In this document: piece after piece, positions 9,201-19,882 of the stretch
How the letters are laid out: each line of letters opens with the position of its first letter
Position numbering within the stretch: position 1 is the first letter of the stretch
Source: Lepidodermella squamata
Taxonomy: Eukaryota; Gastrotricha
Reading direction: 5' to 3'
DNA length: 64,000 nucleotides
Assembly: GCA_047495785.1 (NCBI GenBank)
Contig: JBLDXI010000054.1
Span: 2,108,001 to 2,172,000, forward strand
Notes under the pieces: generated by a model
The model's input: only the letters and a program-made list of their open reading frames with translations
Told to the model about the DNA's origin: nothing
The model's database searches: none
Program-made: the position numbers and the translations under genes

Positions 9201-10483
9201 AACTACGGCAGAGATCGGCATCATGCTGAGTCGGATAAAGAAATGCTAAGAATGGGGGTATACCAAGAGTCTGTTCCGAATCAGTGCTACACCTTTCTTA
9301 AACTCGCTTTCAACAAGCTCTATACTGCCATACCCAGAAATGACTTCTATCAAATCTTCTATGAAAGGCAAGATGGTAATGAATTTTCTTGCCTTCTGGT
9401 TGATTTGGTCAAAGAGACAGCTCGCGATTTCCAGTTGCTTCACCGCTTAACGCTAATGACAAGGATTTCAGGCTTGATTGAAGAGGGCATGGAAATTCTT
9501 TGGGAGTCAGAGTTCAGCGACCCTAAGAAGTCGCACCCCGAAATTATAATCAAAGCCTTTCACGGAGACCTAGAAGGGTTTGAAGCTTTAATTGAATCCT
9601 GCACTGATACTAAGTTGAAGGGGCTAGTTGCGACGGTAGCGACTCGGAGAACTCATCTTAAAATATTGAGGCGAATAGCTGAAGTTTGGCCTGACTTGAT
9701 TGAAGGCAGGAAAATATTCATGGCCCACTTAGCTGCGAAAAAAGGAAATCTTGATATTTTAAAGTTTTTGAATGAGCGTTCCCCTGCGTTTTAATGTTCA
9801 GCGACGATAGAAGACGGTATCCGTTGCACTGGGCTGCGGAATTTGGCCATTACGAGTGCGTTCAGTACCTCATTGATCGATACCCAGAGGCAAAGAGCTG
9901 CAAGGATGAGGATCAATGCACAGCTTTTGCATTGGCATGCCAGTATGGCCACCTTAACATCGCAGAGTTCCTCAGAGCGCAGAATCCGGAGATTGTTACC
10001 GAGTCGCTGGGAAAGGAAGGCGCCCCTCTCCGGGAGGCTGCGCGGAACAACCACCTTGAAGTTTGTAGATATTTGCTCAAAATGAGCCCTCCCATCGATC
10101 GCTTTAGCGCTCTAGGTTTAGCAGCGACATTGGGCCATGTGGACATTGTCAGATATTTTCTAGAAGAAGATCCGGAATGCGCGTGGTTCACGTCGGACGA
10201 TCCCGATGACGATATGCCGCCGATTTTGCCTGCAGCGATGGCTGGCAGTCTTGAAGTTGTTGAATTGCTGTATGGTAAGTGCAAGCATGAGTACCGCTCC
10301 GACGAAAGGATAACAGTGTTGATGGCGGCAGCAGTGACTGGCCACCTCGACATAGTGCAATTCTTGGTCGCCAAGGACCCATCGTCTGTCTACGAGAAAG
10401 ATGATGAAGACAAAACTGCTCTTGATTTGGCTGAAAAGCAGGGCCAAACGCACGTTGTTCAATTTTTGAAAGAATGCATGTGA
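9201..10483 (+). pseudogene. Ankyrin-repeat protein / 3' part of NLR gene, frameshifted
   Basis: Two abutting frames: the first is open from 9201 (first ATG 9243) to TAA 9792-9794, and the second runs from ATG 9794 to 10483. Together they encode a ~110-residue helical lead-in and about ten ankyrin repeats, for example HLAAKKGNLDILKFL, HWAAEFGHYECVQYL, ALACQYGHLNIAEFL and AAAVTGHLDIVQFL. The two frames break inside one repeat: the distance between the HLAA and HWAA codons is 101 nt where 102 (34 residues) fits the neighbours, which implies a 1-nt deletion. I found no GT-AG intron of normal size that repairs it. AATAAA at 10507-10512 suits the 3' end. It is either the C-terminal part of the NLR gene across a ~5.9 kb intron that holds the LTR element, or a separate ankyrin gene. 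The phases allow the first option. Confidence 0.65.
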
Positions 10484-10791
10484 AAAAACACTTACATGTG
10501 GAGAATAATAAAGCAAATTCTAATAACAACAACCGATAACTTGAGATCACTTGGGCCTTCATTCACCCAACCCCTATTCTCGCCTATGAAAAAAATGCAG
10601 GATTTTTTTCCTAAATTAATTGTTTACAGTTCTGAAACCTAAAATGAGAGAAAATACATTTACCTTGCCATAATTTGTTTGTTCATATTATCGTAATTTT
10701 TTAATCGTAATTTGAAAAATTAAGCATCTATATTGACGCTTAATAAAGAAATTATTTGTATCATTTCCGCTGAAAGTAACAACGCCACTTT

Positions 10792-12098
10792 CTAACTTGT
10801 AAGTGGGATCAGTCTATTTTCAGTAAGGTGGCGAATTTTAAAATTGAAATAGTTTCGCAACTGCGAGACGAATCCAGGTTTCAGGATCAGCAGCACCGGC
10901 CCGATAGCCATTTCGCTCATCAATACCAAATTGGCGACGCTAAAAAGCTCAGCAGTCAGCATATGCCGCGCGATGGGCGAGTCGTGAAACGTCATTAGCA
11001 CGAAGCAGAAAGTCATTGGCATGCAAAACAACGTATGCGTTAGAAAGGAAGATAAGGATAGCTGCGCGAAGAACACCTCCCGTTGAACCCACTCAGCCTC
11101 TCGCCGCGACGATCGAGCATCAAGTTTTACATTTCCCACTGAACTCGATTTCCGCCTCGCGGTTCGAATTACTTTAAAAGCCATCCTGTAACGGGAAAGG
11201 TTTTAATAAAGTCGATACATAACAAGAATTGAGACTCTCGGCAAGAAAAGCAATTCAATATTTTGGATGTGCCTTGGGTTACATTGATAGTAGCCGGCTT
11301 ATTTTTAAAAACTGTGACTTTGAACCCCAAACATGATGCTTTTCTCACTAAAGGTCTGCAAATATGATGAAGAAATTACAAACCAGTAATTTCGAGCTAA
11401 AACAGCTGAGGGGAAGAAAACGATTGCCACGCATGTGACGAGCTTGACAAATGAAGAATCGAAGTACCCGACTTTGAATTCGAATGAAGCGCATATCGGG
11501 GCGACGAAAGACCCGTTTAACCCCGAAAATTCGATGTATCGAATGCTGCTGTGAAAAGGGTATATCACTGACGGGAAGAGAATGGCGATGATAATAACCA
11601 AGGCCAATGTAGCTTGGGCGACAATTTTTTTAACATTCCCTCGTGGATTTGGCACAAATGACGTGACGTGATGCTTAACCGGCGTTCGTAGCTTATCAGC
11701 ATTAAAACAGGCGAGCAGAAGCTTGCTAGAATGTAAATAAGTGCTGTCAACGCCGAACACGAGTATTGGTCACCTTCCCAGAATCCACTACGAGCAGTCA
11801 GGGTGACTACAGTTGACGTTACGAAGCAATACGACGTGTTGGTGATGGCTAAAATAGTTATTAGAGCTAACAAATTGCTTCGAACTTTTCGTTTGTAGTA
11901 AATGATGACATTAGCTGTGCTGGCCATGACGACAAGGGCAGTTTCGAGCCAGAATAGGACTGTGAATATCAGGCGATCTCGAGGACTCTGAAAGGGGGTA
12001 TTAGCGCTTCCGATGAACCAATACCGGCCTTCATCTTCATCGTAGCCATGGCCTGGAATTACTGCGAAAATCCATGAACCATCCTGAGAAGTATTCAT
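10792..12098 (-). pseudogene. 7TM (rhodopsin-like) receptor A, frameshifted
   Basis: Exon 1 is 12098-11384 and exon 2 is 11185-10792. The splice is NY-W in phase 2, with donor GTTTGT and acceptor TTACAG. Hydrophobic segments, a Cys-rich extracellular side and SYERRLSI at the end of TM3 (equivalent to DRY) indicate a class A-type receptor. TM6-TM7 lie in exon 2. It is closely related to receptor B at 12.4-14.2 kb. After SYERRLSIT the frame is broken by a 5-bp tandem duplication, ACGTGACGTG at 11661-11670 on the plus strand; receptor B has no such duplication. Reading continues in another frame to TM5. The product would therefore stop soon after TM3-TM4. I treat it as a recent pseudogene. Ligand unknown. 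Confidence 0.75.
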
Positions 12099-12418
12099 CT
12101 CATCGGCTCGAATTTCAACAGTTCATTATTGAAAAATATAATATTCAAATATTTACAATGGCTTGCGTTCATTTTACCCACCGAAGTCAAAGGTTTCGTA
12201 TTTCTCATCAAACAGCTTTTTCAGCCAAGCGCGCCCGTGTCCGAGTCGGATTGCATTTCGATCTCGCTTCAAGAGAAAGGGCGAAACATTTTTAGCTTCA
12301 ATTAACACTTCGTTTCGCTCAAGCTGAAGAATGGCTACGCTTTTTACTTCAAATAAATAAGTTTAAATAAAATATTTTAATTTCAATTTCAGCGATCTAA
12401 ATTTCTGTTTTGGCCATT

Positions 12419-14181
12419 TTATAATTTTTCACTGGTCTCATCAGATGCCAATTGATCATTTTCATCAAGAACACGAGGTTTCGAGCAAAAGAAGTTTTTC
12501 AGCTGTCCGCTGAACCCAGGTTTCAGTGTCTGTAGAACAGGCCCGATCGCCATCTCGGCCATCATTATCAAATTAGCGGCACAGAACAGCTCAGCAGTAA
12601 GAATTTTCCGCGCGACGGGATCGTCGTGAAATGTCATTAAAATGAAGCAGAAAGTTATCGGCAAACGGAACGTCGTATGCGTTAGGAAGGAACATAGGAA
12701 AATCTGCGCGAAAAACAACTCCTTATGCAGCCATTCAGCTTCTCGACGTGTAGATTTTGCTTCGAGCTGCGGGTTTCCAAACGTCCTGGACTTTCGCCTC
12801 GCGCTTCGAATAACTCTAAAAGTCATCCTTAATATAGAAAGAAAAATGAATAATTTGACATTATGCCGTTATGCTGCGAATGCAGTCCGGTTCGTCCTCC
12901 CACTTAGAGAAGAAGTTGAGCGACTCCGCCTCTCCGCGAACCCGGTGCCCCGTTCCCCGCTGGCCTTGATCGCCAGCAGGCTTCCTCGGGGTCCTTTGCC
13001 CACTTTCGATGTCTGATCTTGCCGCCTCTCCCTCTCCCTCTATCCTTTGCTTTCTCTTCTCTCTTCCCTTCTTCTTCCTCCCATTCTCCCTCGCTGTGTT
13101 CGATAAATCATCCATCACCCCGCCCACTTGTGTCCACAGCGCACTGCCGCCGGCAAGCGCATATAATCTCGCGACCCCGCGTCATTGATATCTTTACTTA
13201 TTTTGTCTCCCATATCAATGAACAATAAATATTTGAATTTAGAATTTAGACAAAAATGGATTCTAACCACTAAAATTGGGTTCCTAGCGCTACATTTCCC
13301 CGATTTCACGTTTTCCTTTCACGATCAATTCTAACGCATCCTACAACCCTGGGTTTTGGCTGCATATTTGAAAAAATTGAGATTCTGAGGAGAAAACTCG
13401 AAAACCCAAATTTTAGGACCTCAAATTCAGAGCTGGAACTTTCAGTTTGGGTTAAGGGTGTCCACAAAAATACATACCAATAGTTTCGAGCCAAAATAGC
13501 CGATGGGACGAATGCAATAGTCGCACATGTGATGAGCTTAAGAAATGAAGTATCCAAATAGCCGACTTTGAATTCAAATAAGCCGCAAAAAGGGGCAACA
13601 AAAGACCCATTTTGACTCGAAAATTCGATGTATTGAACGCTGTTAGTGAATGGGTATATCACCGACGGGAAGAGGAGGGCCGTGATCACTAATATGGCCA
13701 ATGTAGCTTGACCGAGGACTCTCCTAACATTGCATTTTGCATTCGGGACCAAGCACGTGATGCTTAATCGGCGTTCGTAGCTAATCAGCATCAAAACAGG
13801 CGAGCAACAGCTTGCTAGAATGTAAATTATCGCTGTTATTACCGAACAGGAGTTGGAATCACCCTCCCAATAACCGCCTCGAGCCGTCATGGTAAGTATA
13901 CTTGAAGTGATAATGCAGTAAGCCGAGTTGACAAAAGCGAAAATTGCTACTAGGGCTGTAAAATCGGCCCGAATTTCTCGCTTGTAGTAACTGATAACAT
14001 TGGCTGCGCTTGCGATGACGACTAGGACAGTCACGAGCCAGTATAAAATTGTGGATGAAACGCGATTTTCAAGACTTTGAAAGGGTGTATTGACGTTCCC
14101 GATGAACCAATACCGGCCCTCATCGTAGCCATGTCCTGGAATTACAGCGAAAACCCACGAACCATCGTGCGGCTTATTCAT
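12419..14181 (-). CDS. 7TM (rhodopsin-like) receptor B
   Basis: Exon 1 is 14181-13478 and exon 2 is 12827-12419. The 650 bp intron has donor GTATGT and acceptor TATTAAG and splits the Trp codon of NYW, as in receptor A. ATG 14181 (MNKPHDGSW) matches the start of receptor A; an in-frame ATG at 14226 exists but adds unmatched residues. The product is about 370 residues. It has seven hydrophobic segments, SYERRLSI after TM3, a conserved WEGD extracellular motif, a basic loop between TM5 and TM6 (RSARRKSRT) and PVLQTLKPGF after TM7. It should be a plasma-membrane G-protein-coupled receptor, ligand unknown. The intron holds a non-LTR retroelement tail. Expansion by tandem duplication is typical of invertebrate chemoreceptors, but I cannot assign that role from sequence. 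Confidence 0.75.
12858..13250 (+). mobile_element. 5'-truncated non-LTR retroelement tail in receptor B intron
   Basis: Shares the RT C-terminal end (AVRFVLPLREEVE, SANPVPRSPLALIASRLP), then a pyrimidine-rich 3' UTR and the terminus AATAAATATTTGAATTTAGAA, with the element at 54.1-54.8 kb. Only the last ~50 codons and the 3' UTR remain. It is antisense to the receptor. Confidence 0.75.
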
Positions 14182-14231
14182 GTGTAATGGGAAATCTAAA
14201 AAGGCGGATATAAAATCAAGATTCAATACTA

Positions 14232-14930
14232 AGAGGGGAAAAACTACTCAGTTGCGAAATTCTTTCCTCTTCGTAAAATAAAGCAGTCCATAGAAAAATC
14301 CGTAAAAAAAGTCCGTAAAACCAGTACGTTAAAAAATGCAGATTTAATTTTATTTTTGAGCCCCTTATTCCACTTCCTTACCCTAATGGCATGGATCAAG
14401 CTAAATAACATTTCACCATGCCGTCCTGACAAAAATTTATAGTCAGTGTGGTCGCTAATTGCATAGCGCGAAAAAATCATGTTCTAGATCGATCGATCCA
14501 CGGCTTTGGTATTTGGCTCAATAAACTCACCTGCTTTTGAAGCCAACTATTTACTCACCGGTGGCCCCTTCAAAATCGTTATTTGATGGCAGTTAAACTT
14601 TTTGGAACGAAACCAGCGAAATATCACGCGCGTACATATGCATCCATTATGGTCGTGTTTCCTTGAAAGGAATGGGAGCTTCATTCTATTTTCCGCTATT
14701 ATCAAAAATGAACAACAGTTCACGAATGGATGCCGAGCTATGATCCTCATGGTCTAAAATCGATAAATTCAGTTGAATAATTAATAAATTGGAGCCAAAA
14801 TGAAAAACTGAAAAATGCACCGGAATCGATCACCGATATTGATTATCATTACTTTCTTTATTGGGCTATTGACCTATAGGCAACAACGTGGTTTTTGCAG
14901 TTACAACCCCAAGCACCATGACAGATTCAA
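14232..14930. other. No supported gene
   Basis: 5' flank of receptor B and AT-rich DNA. Short open frames here show no domain, no conserved neighbour copy and no convincing splice context. Confidence 0.4.
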
Positions 14931-15191
14931 TCAGTTTTTCAGTGATAGATCAAGCGGTGCATCAACAGCTTGTTCAGACGTTTTCTCTCCAACACTCGCA
15001 CTCGTCGGCAACAACTCCGTCGTATGAATTCGCCAGAAATCAGAATTGGCAGCGAGTTTCAGACCTTCGATTTCCAATTCCAACAATTCGTTCGCCAGTT
15101 GCAGTTTTGACTTGCGTTCCTCAAGCTCGGTTATTTCCGCGCTGCTTTTCACAACTTCTTCAGCAAGGGCCGATAACATTCTTGAATACAA
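14931..15191 (-). CDS. Small coiled-coil protein with PLDLS motif
   Basis: An 86-residue frame from ATG 15191 (second ATG 15179). The first half is a leucine/glutamate-rich coiled coil (ITELEERKSKLQLANELLEL). It ends with APLDLSLKN, an exact PxDLS motif of the kind bound by CtBP co-repressors. The same order (coiled coil, then a PxDL motif) begins the zinc-finger protein at 15511-16227, so this looks like a paralogue that lacks the zinc fingers. No zinc-finger coding follows downstream. It could be a short competitor or regulator of the zinc-finger protein, a first exon, or a decayed copy. Confidence 0.5.
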   Translation of the reverse strand: MYSRMLSALAEEVVKSSAEITELEERKSKLQLANELLELEIEGLKLAANSDFWRIHTTELLPTSASVGEKTSEQAVDAPLDLSLKN

Positions 15192-15298
15192 TTAACGACT
15201 AAAACTTATAAAAAAAACTAGAGGCAATTGAACACTTGGGCTATAATTTTCCAATTACGTTGCGAAATACAGTCATTAATTTCAGTTGCAGCTCCATT

Positions 15299-15421
15299 TC
15301 AAACTGGCGGATGCCGATATTCTCTCAGCTGCAGTTGCAACCTCGTCGCCCGCGCTTCCAGCTCGAAGATTTCCTTCTTCAGCTTCTCTATTTTCGACTT
15401 GTTCACTGATAACATATTCAT
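15299..15421 (-). pseudogene. Coiled-coil exon relic related to neighbours
   Basis: A 40-codon frame (from MNMLSVNKSKIEKLKKE) with a heptad leucine pattern like the starts of the two flanking genes (KIEKLKKEIFELEARATRLQ). It stops before any CtBP motif or zinc finger. Probably a decayed middle copy of the local family, although a first exon is possible. Confidence 0.35.
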
Positions 15422-15510
15422 CAACGCTGAAATTAGCATTTTACTTACTAAAATTTGAAAAAGATGTAACATTACAGTTTTATCAAAAATATTAGTCAGC
15501 TATATGACTC

Positions 15511-16254
15511 TCATGACACCTGAACTTTGTGAATTTTCCCCGTGTGCTGGGCGGCGCCTTGCTGCGAAATAAACATTCGATCGCACAATTTGCATGGAAA
15601 AAGTTTGGGCATGCTTCGACGTCTTTCAATAGCAACATTTAGCCGTATCAGACCACTGGACAGAGCAGCTTGTTTGTGCGCTTTGAACAGATGTAGGTGA
15701 AGACCGTTCCGTGAGGCAAACCTCCCATCGCACATCGAACAAGTCAGGCGTCGTACAGTTTTAATTGCGGAGGTTTTCTTCTGGCGATGGGCGATAGTAA
15801 AATGTGTCAACATAGCCTTCTTCGTCAAGAATTTCTTATCGCAGCTTTTGCACGGAATGGTGAGGGGTCTTCCTAGTTTTTGAAGGTCATGCGTCAATGA
15901 GAAATGCCTTGTTCGACTATCCAAACGCTTGAACGACTTCATGCATAAACAGCATCTGAAGATCGATAGGTCATTAGGACGATGCGTAGTTAAATCGACT
16001 GGAGCTTCGAGAATGGCGCCTATGAGTTTGTGCGATTCGATTCCGCGAAATTTTAGATCGCCTTCATTCACTGTGATGTATGCTGATTTGTTGAGATCGG
16101 GTAGCCTTCGTATTCGGAGCAACATTGCAACTTCTTCGGATTGCCGCCTGTGAACGGTTTCAAGCTTTGCGATTTCCACCCGTAACTCTTCAGCGTACTT
16201 CCTAGCCTCAGACAAGTCTTGAATGGCCATAAGTAAGATAGATGGGAGAAACAT
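15511..16254 (-). CDS. C2H2 zinc-finger protein with coiled coil and CtBP-type motif
   Basis: Single-exon frame. ATG 16254 gives 247 residues; ATG 16227 (MAIQDLSEA) is a good alternative because it starts exactly at the coiled coil. Order: N-terminal coiled coil (about 10-45), a PVDLT motif (PxDL type, CtBP-binding in many repressors), then four C2H2 fingers: CCLCMKSF..H-x4-H, CKSCDKKF..H, CSMCDGRF..H and CKLCDRMF..H. The first finger has C-x2-C-x12-H-x4-H spacing. It is probably a sequence-specific DNA-binding nuclear repressor. The coiled coil suggests dimerisation, perhaps with the related short protein at 14931-15191. No standard TGEKP linkers are present, so the fingers are not of the common KRAB-like type. 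Confidence 0.75.
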   Translation of the reverse strand: MFLPSILLMAIQDLSEARKYAEELRVEIAKLETVHRRQSEEVAMLLRIRRLPDLNKSAYITVNEGDLKFRGIESHKLIGAILEAPVDLTTHRPNDLSIFRCCLCMKSFKRLDSRTRHFSLTHDLQKLGRPLTIPCKSCDKKFLTKKAMLTHFTIAHRQKKTSAIKTVRRLTCSMCDGRFASRNGLHLHLFKAHKQAALSSGLIRLNVAIERRRSMPKLFPCKLCDRMFISQQGAAQHTGKIHKVQVS

Positions 16255-17128
16255 TTAGAAAGACTATTTCTCAATGCTCAGGTCAAATAATTCCGATGAC
16301 TCCGCAGGCATAAGTCAATTAAATTAGCTGCAACAGCGGTGTGTCAAATAATGAGACATGAAGTGTGTGCAGAAGTGCGCGCCCAATGTGCACGACCTAG
16401 AGCATTGCTACTTAGCGCTCTCTTACACATTCAGCCGAAGCAATTAGGAAGCAATGGGCGGTAACGGGTTAAAAAATCGAGTCTGATATTTCACCATTTT
16501 ATGAGGTAAAGGTGCGTTGGCGGAGAAATGTTTAGGTCCTTGTTTGATCCATGCTTCAATTTGTTTTCTCCATTTTCGGTCAATGGGGAAAATGGGCGAA
16601 AACTATTGGTGATTCAATCGTTTGGTATCATTTCAATAGCCTACTATCATTATAAAGTATTGCTGATCTATCTATGGTTTCCACGCGTCTCCCACAACAT
16701 CACCCATGCTTTCGTGTGAGACTATCCATCAGCCATCAGGTATTGCAAGCGATGCGGCATAACGATCGTCTGACGGTAAAGTCTTCACGCTTTCGTTTTC
16801 CTGAGCGATAATATTTTACACGCAATGGGATAAATGAATTCACGCAATCACGCATCATGCAATGAGTCTCATGCCCATTGTGTTTGTCTTTGTTTTTTGT
16901 GTGTCACTGTATGGTAAATTGAGTTCCGCTGTTGTTTAGTGGGTAATTGATTGATTGGTAATATTCGATAGGTTGCGGATAGGTAATTTTGAATGGGATT
17001 ACTAATCTACCGCGTCGCTATACAAGGAAAAACAGCTTCCATCTCCCTAGTTTATGCAAGCCTAATCAGTTTCTTCTCGCTTTACAAAAGACGGCTCTTC
17101 ATAGCGCATCTTCCTTCCAATTGTCACT

Positions 17129-17172
<44 letters not shown>
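17129..17172 (+). repeat. (TTAG)11 microsatellite
   Basis: Eleven uninterrupted TTAG units. Not the TTAGG or TTAGGC telomere unit of insects or nematodes. Confidence 0.95.
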
Positions 17173-17175
<3 letters not shown>

Positions 17176-17792
17176 TAACTTTAAAATATAAACCAGTTTC
17201 GTGAGCTGAAACTATGGACTATGGTTTCGTGCCCTTCTTGCAAACGCTGGCCGGCTTGCCTACAAAACGATCCGGGATTCCTACGGAACGAAGTGAAAAC
17301 TACACAGCTCCCATTGCATCACTAATGACGCTAAATTAGAAATACATGACTAAAATATTATTACAAAACTTATAAAATTTTAGGAAATATTTTTAAGAGA
17401 AATTAATATAATATTCGAAATTGCGCGCCATATTTGAAAACTTGAAAGCGGAGAGCGGAGACCATCGAACCCTAACTAAGTATATAAATGTAATATACTT
17501 TATTTTCTTTTATAGCTCCGTCATTAAATTATCTATATTTTAGCTCCGTGGATTTACCTCTTGTAAATTATCTCTACTCTTGTAAATAATTCTCCAACTA
17601 GTCTTTTGGTAGCTTTCTTGCTACGACGGCGTTTGTAGGCTTCGCTGAGTGAGTGGAAAAGCCACCTGGGCACTAATGCCTGGGCCCTGGAGAAACAGTC
17701 AGCAATAACTGGAGTACCAGGGGTAGGGATTTCAATCAAGTAGTTAGTAAACCAGTTCAAACTTTCCTAGAGCGTAAGCTCGCGATTTTCTC

Positions 17793-17822
17793 ACAAGCTC
17801 CGCCTTATGGCGAAAGCTTGAG
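17793..17822. repeat. Hairpin-forming inverted repeat
   Basis: CAAGCTCCGCC and GGCGAAAGCTTG pair around a TTAT loop with small bulges, in a longer imperfect inverted repeat bounded by GCGATTTTCTC and GAGAAATCG. Confidence 0.5.
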
Positions 17823-18049
17823 TCCGTCAGGGCGAGGAGAAATCGTAATTCCTGATCCTGATCCTGATCCTGACCCGATCCTCAGAGACGAAAACTCCTG
17901 ACAGTACTGCTGAAAGCAGAATATGTGGACAATTTCGTCTACACAAAGAAGAGGTAACTCGCCACCTTACCTCGACGCGCTTATCTGCGTCCGTTGGATG
18001 GAAGAGCGCCTTAGTGCGAATCCAACACTATTATACATACATGCATACA

Positions 18050-18440
18050 TACATTTGAAAGCGCCCCTTCTCTGCCCCTAACATCGAATTATCGGCGACA
18101 GGCCTAACATTCAACCCAAGACCCAAGCCCTGTTAAATCACCAGAATTGGTGTCAGGGTCTAACTTCCATTCATCCATCCATCCCCACCGATCGACTGGT
18201 ATCGCTCTTGGATGTTCTTTAGCTAAGGTTTTTGACTGATGGTATTCTCGATTACGCCCGCAGCCACCGCTTAAGGGCGTAGACGTTAGACGTGTGTGGC
18301 CATACTCCTCTAGTGGTCGGAATGCTCAGAGAAACGAGCATCTAAATATTTTGCCGTCATCCTCAGCCAGGCCCAGTTAGGGGCGTTCAGTAGAAGGGCA
18401 GTTCAGTCCTCTTGGATTCTTGTCGGACTAGCCACTACAC
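18050..18440. repeat. Diverged direct repeat, copy 1
   Basis: Shares in order CTGCxCCTAA, ATTATCGG(C/T)GACA, TGTTAAATC, CCAGAATTGG and CAGTTCAGTCCTCT with copy 2 at 18548-18865. Spacing is altered by indels. Confidence 0.6.
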
Positions 18441-18547
18441 TGACCTTATGGTCATGTCGTTGAGTCTTGAGTCGTTCGCGGCGTCCGGTTTGTTAGTACC
18501 ATACCCTACCCTAGTTGGTGTTTCATGCAATTTATTTTTGTATTCAG

Positions 18548-18865
18548 ATGTCCCATCTCTGCGCCTAAACCCGAACAAAAGGAATTATCGGTGACATGTC
18601 TTACTTATCAACCCTAGCCATGTTAAATCTCCAGAATTGGTCTTGGGGTCCATCCATGTTTCGTGCTGTATGTGTTCGGGTGTTGAGTATTAGAATGAGA
18701 CTGCTAGCGACGCGCAGAGAAAGGGCTCATTATCATTATTTCATGCTCCAACATCTGAATCGTTGTCGTAATTCTCAGTCAGACCGGGTTATCGGCCTTC
18801 AGCTGCAGCCAGTTCAGTCCTCTCGGATGCTTGTCGGACCAGTCCAGTCTCCGACTTGTCCAACT
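18548..18865. repeat. Diverged direct repeat, copy 2
   Basis: Second copy of the unit at 18050-18440, ending TTGTCGGACCAG where copy 1 has TTGTCGGACTAG. Probably an old non-coding repeat family or local duplication. Confidence 0.6.
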
Positions 18866-19432
18866 ATTTTATTAGATCGGTGAAGTTTATATTTATCTAT
18901 TTTTTACTCTATTGTCCAGTGTTGGAAGAGTTTAGCCGCCGCACTCAGTATGAGAGGAGGAAGATCATAGATTATTGATGGTCGATACGGCTGGTCAAGA
19001 TTGCACTCCTGCCTGCTGCGAGTACATCCTTGTCAATGGCTCTTTATTCTTGATAATAGCTTCTCCAACAAACTTCGTACTTCCTTTGGGTGTTACATTA
19101 AATTTACACCTGCTTCTAAGTAATCAAAGCCGAGTGCACTTGTAGGTTTTGCACGCCATTCTTTCCGAATTCCCAGACCCAGCTACCAGCTATTGTATAT
19201 GGATTAGCAAGCTTTCGTAGACATTGTGAATCTTCACTGCCCAAGTTTTATTTCTTCGGGACCTGAGGATATATTAGAGCAGGCAGCATTCGGAGTTTTT
19301 CTCGTCAGACTTTCTTACTAAGCAGGAAGCAAGACACAATGTACTATCTAGGAACAGACTGGTCAAAATTTGATGAACTTCTTTGTTTTCATTTAGTGTT
19401 TATTTCGGTTATTGTTGACTGTTCAACCCACG

Positions 19433-19882
19433 ATGGATCCAACGGTGAGTGGCACATAGTTTTGAGAAATTCATCACTACATTTATTTGTTGCTTATTCA
19501 GATTCTTCGACAGGGCCGGCGTCCAGCCTTGTGCAGGCGCGATTCTCGTTTACTAGAGCTGGCTCATCACCAAATTGTTGCCTTGACCAAGGAATGCAAG
19601 CTAGAAAGGTTGGAAAAGGGAGACTTGGAATTCAACATCAAGTTTATGAAGGAATCAAGCCTTGAAGAGAGGAGAAGAAATTCGGAAGAAATTCAAGCTG
19701 TAATAAAATGCATGACCGACTGGGGAACGAAAGAGCTTGCTAGGACGAGAGAGTTTTACGAAAAACAAATGATTCAGCTAATCAGCAACACAAATAAGGA
19801 GTTGAACGAGGCGAAGGTGGAGATTGACAAGCTAAAAGCGGAGATCGAACGACTGAGTTCGTCAGCAAACCCATCAACCTGA
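19433..19882 (+). CDS. Small coiled-coil protein, copy 1
   Basis: Two exons, 19433-19444 (MDPT) and 19502-19882. The 57 bp intron has donor GTGAGT and acceptor TTATTCAG in phase 0. The product is 130 residues: a basic Arg-rich start (ILRQGRRPALCRRDSR), then a long charged helix with heptad pattern (ELNEAKVEIDKLKAEIERL) suited to dimerisation. No catalytic domain, signal peptide or membrane segment. AATAAA at 19976-19981 fits the 3' end. The next gene is a tandem duplicate that includes the same ~54 bp 5' leader, which argues that this short two-exon structure is genuine. Function not recognised. Confidence 0.65.

Larger units (their letters stand above)
16255..19338. other. Gene-poor, repeat-rich interval
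   Basis: No gene supported. Short frames at 16528-16719, 17554-17760, 18412-18594 and 18596-18883 have no recognisable domain. The interval contains a TTAG microsatellite, a small hairpin, short CCTGAT, CATA and CATC repeats, and two diverged direct repeats listed separately. Confidence 0.5.

Noticed and set aside
719-10483. Bacterial contamination as the source of the TIR/NB-ARC and ankyrin genes
   Set aside because: Short spliceosomal introns and embedding among animal receptors and retroelements argue that it is nuclear animal DNA.
17129-17172. TTAG array as interstitial telomere repeat
   Set aside because: The unit is four bases, not TTAGG or TTAGGC, and the array is only 44 bp.
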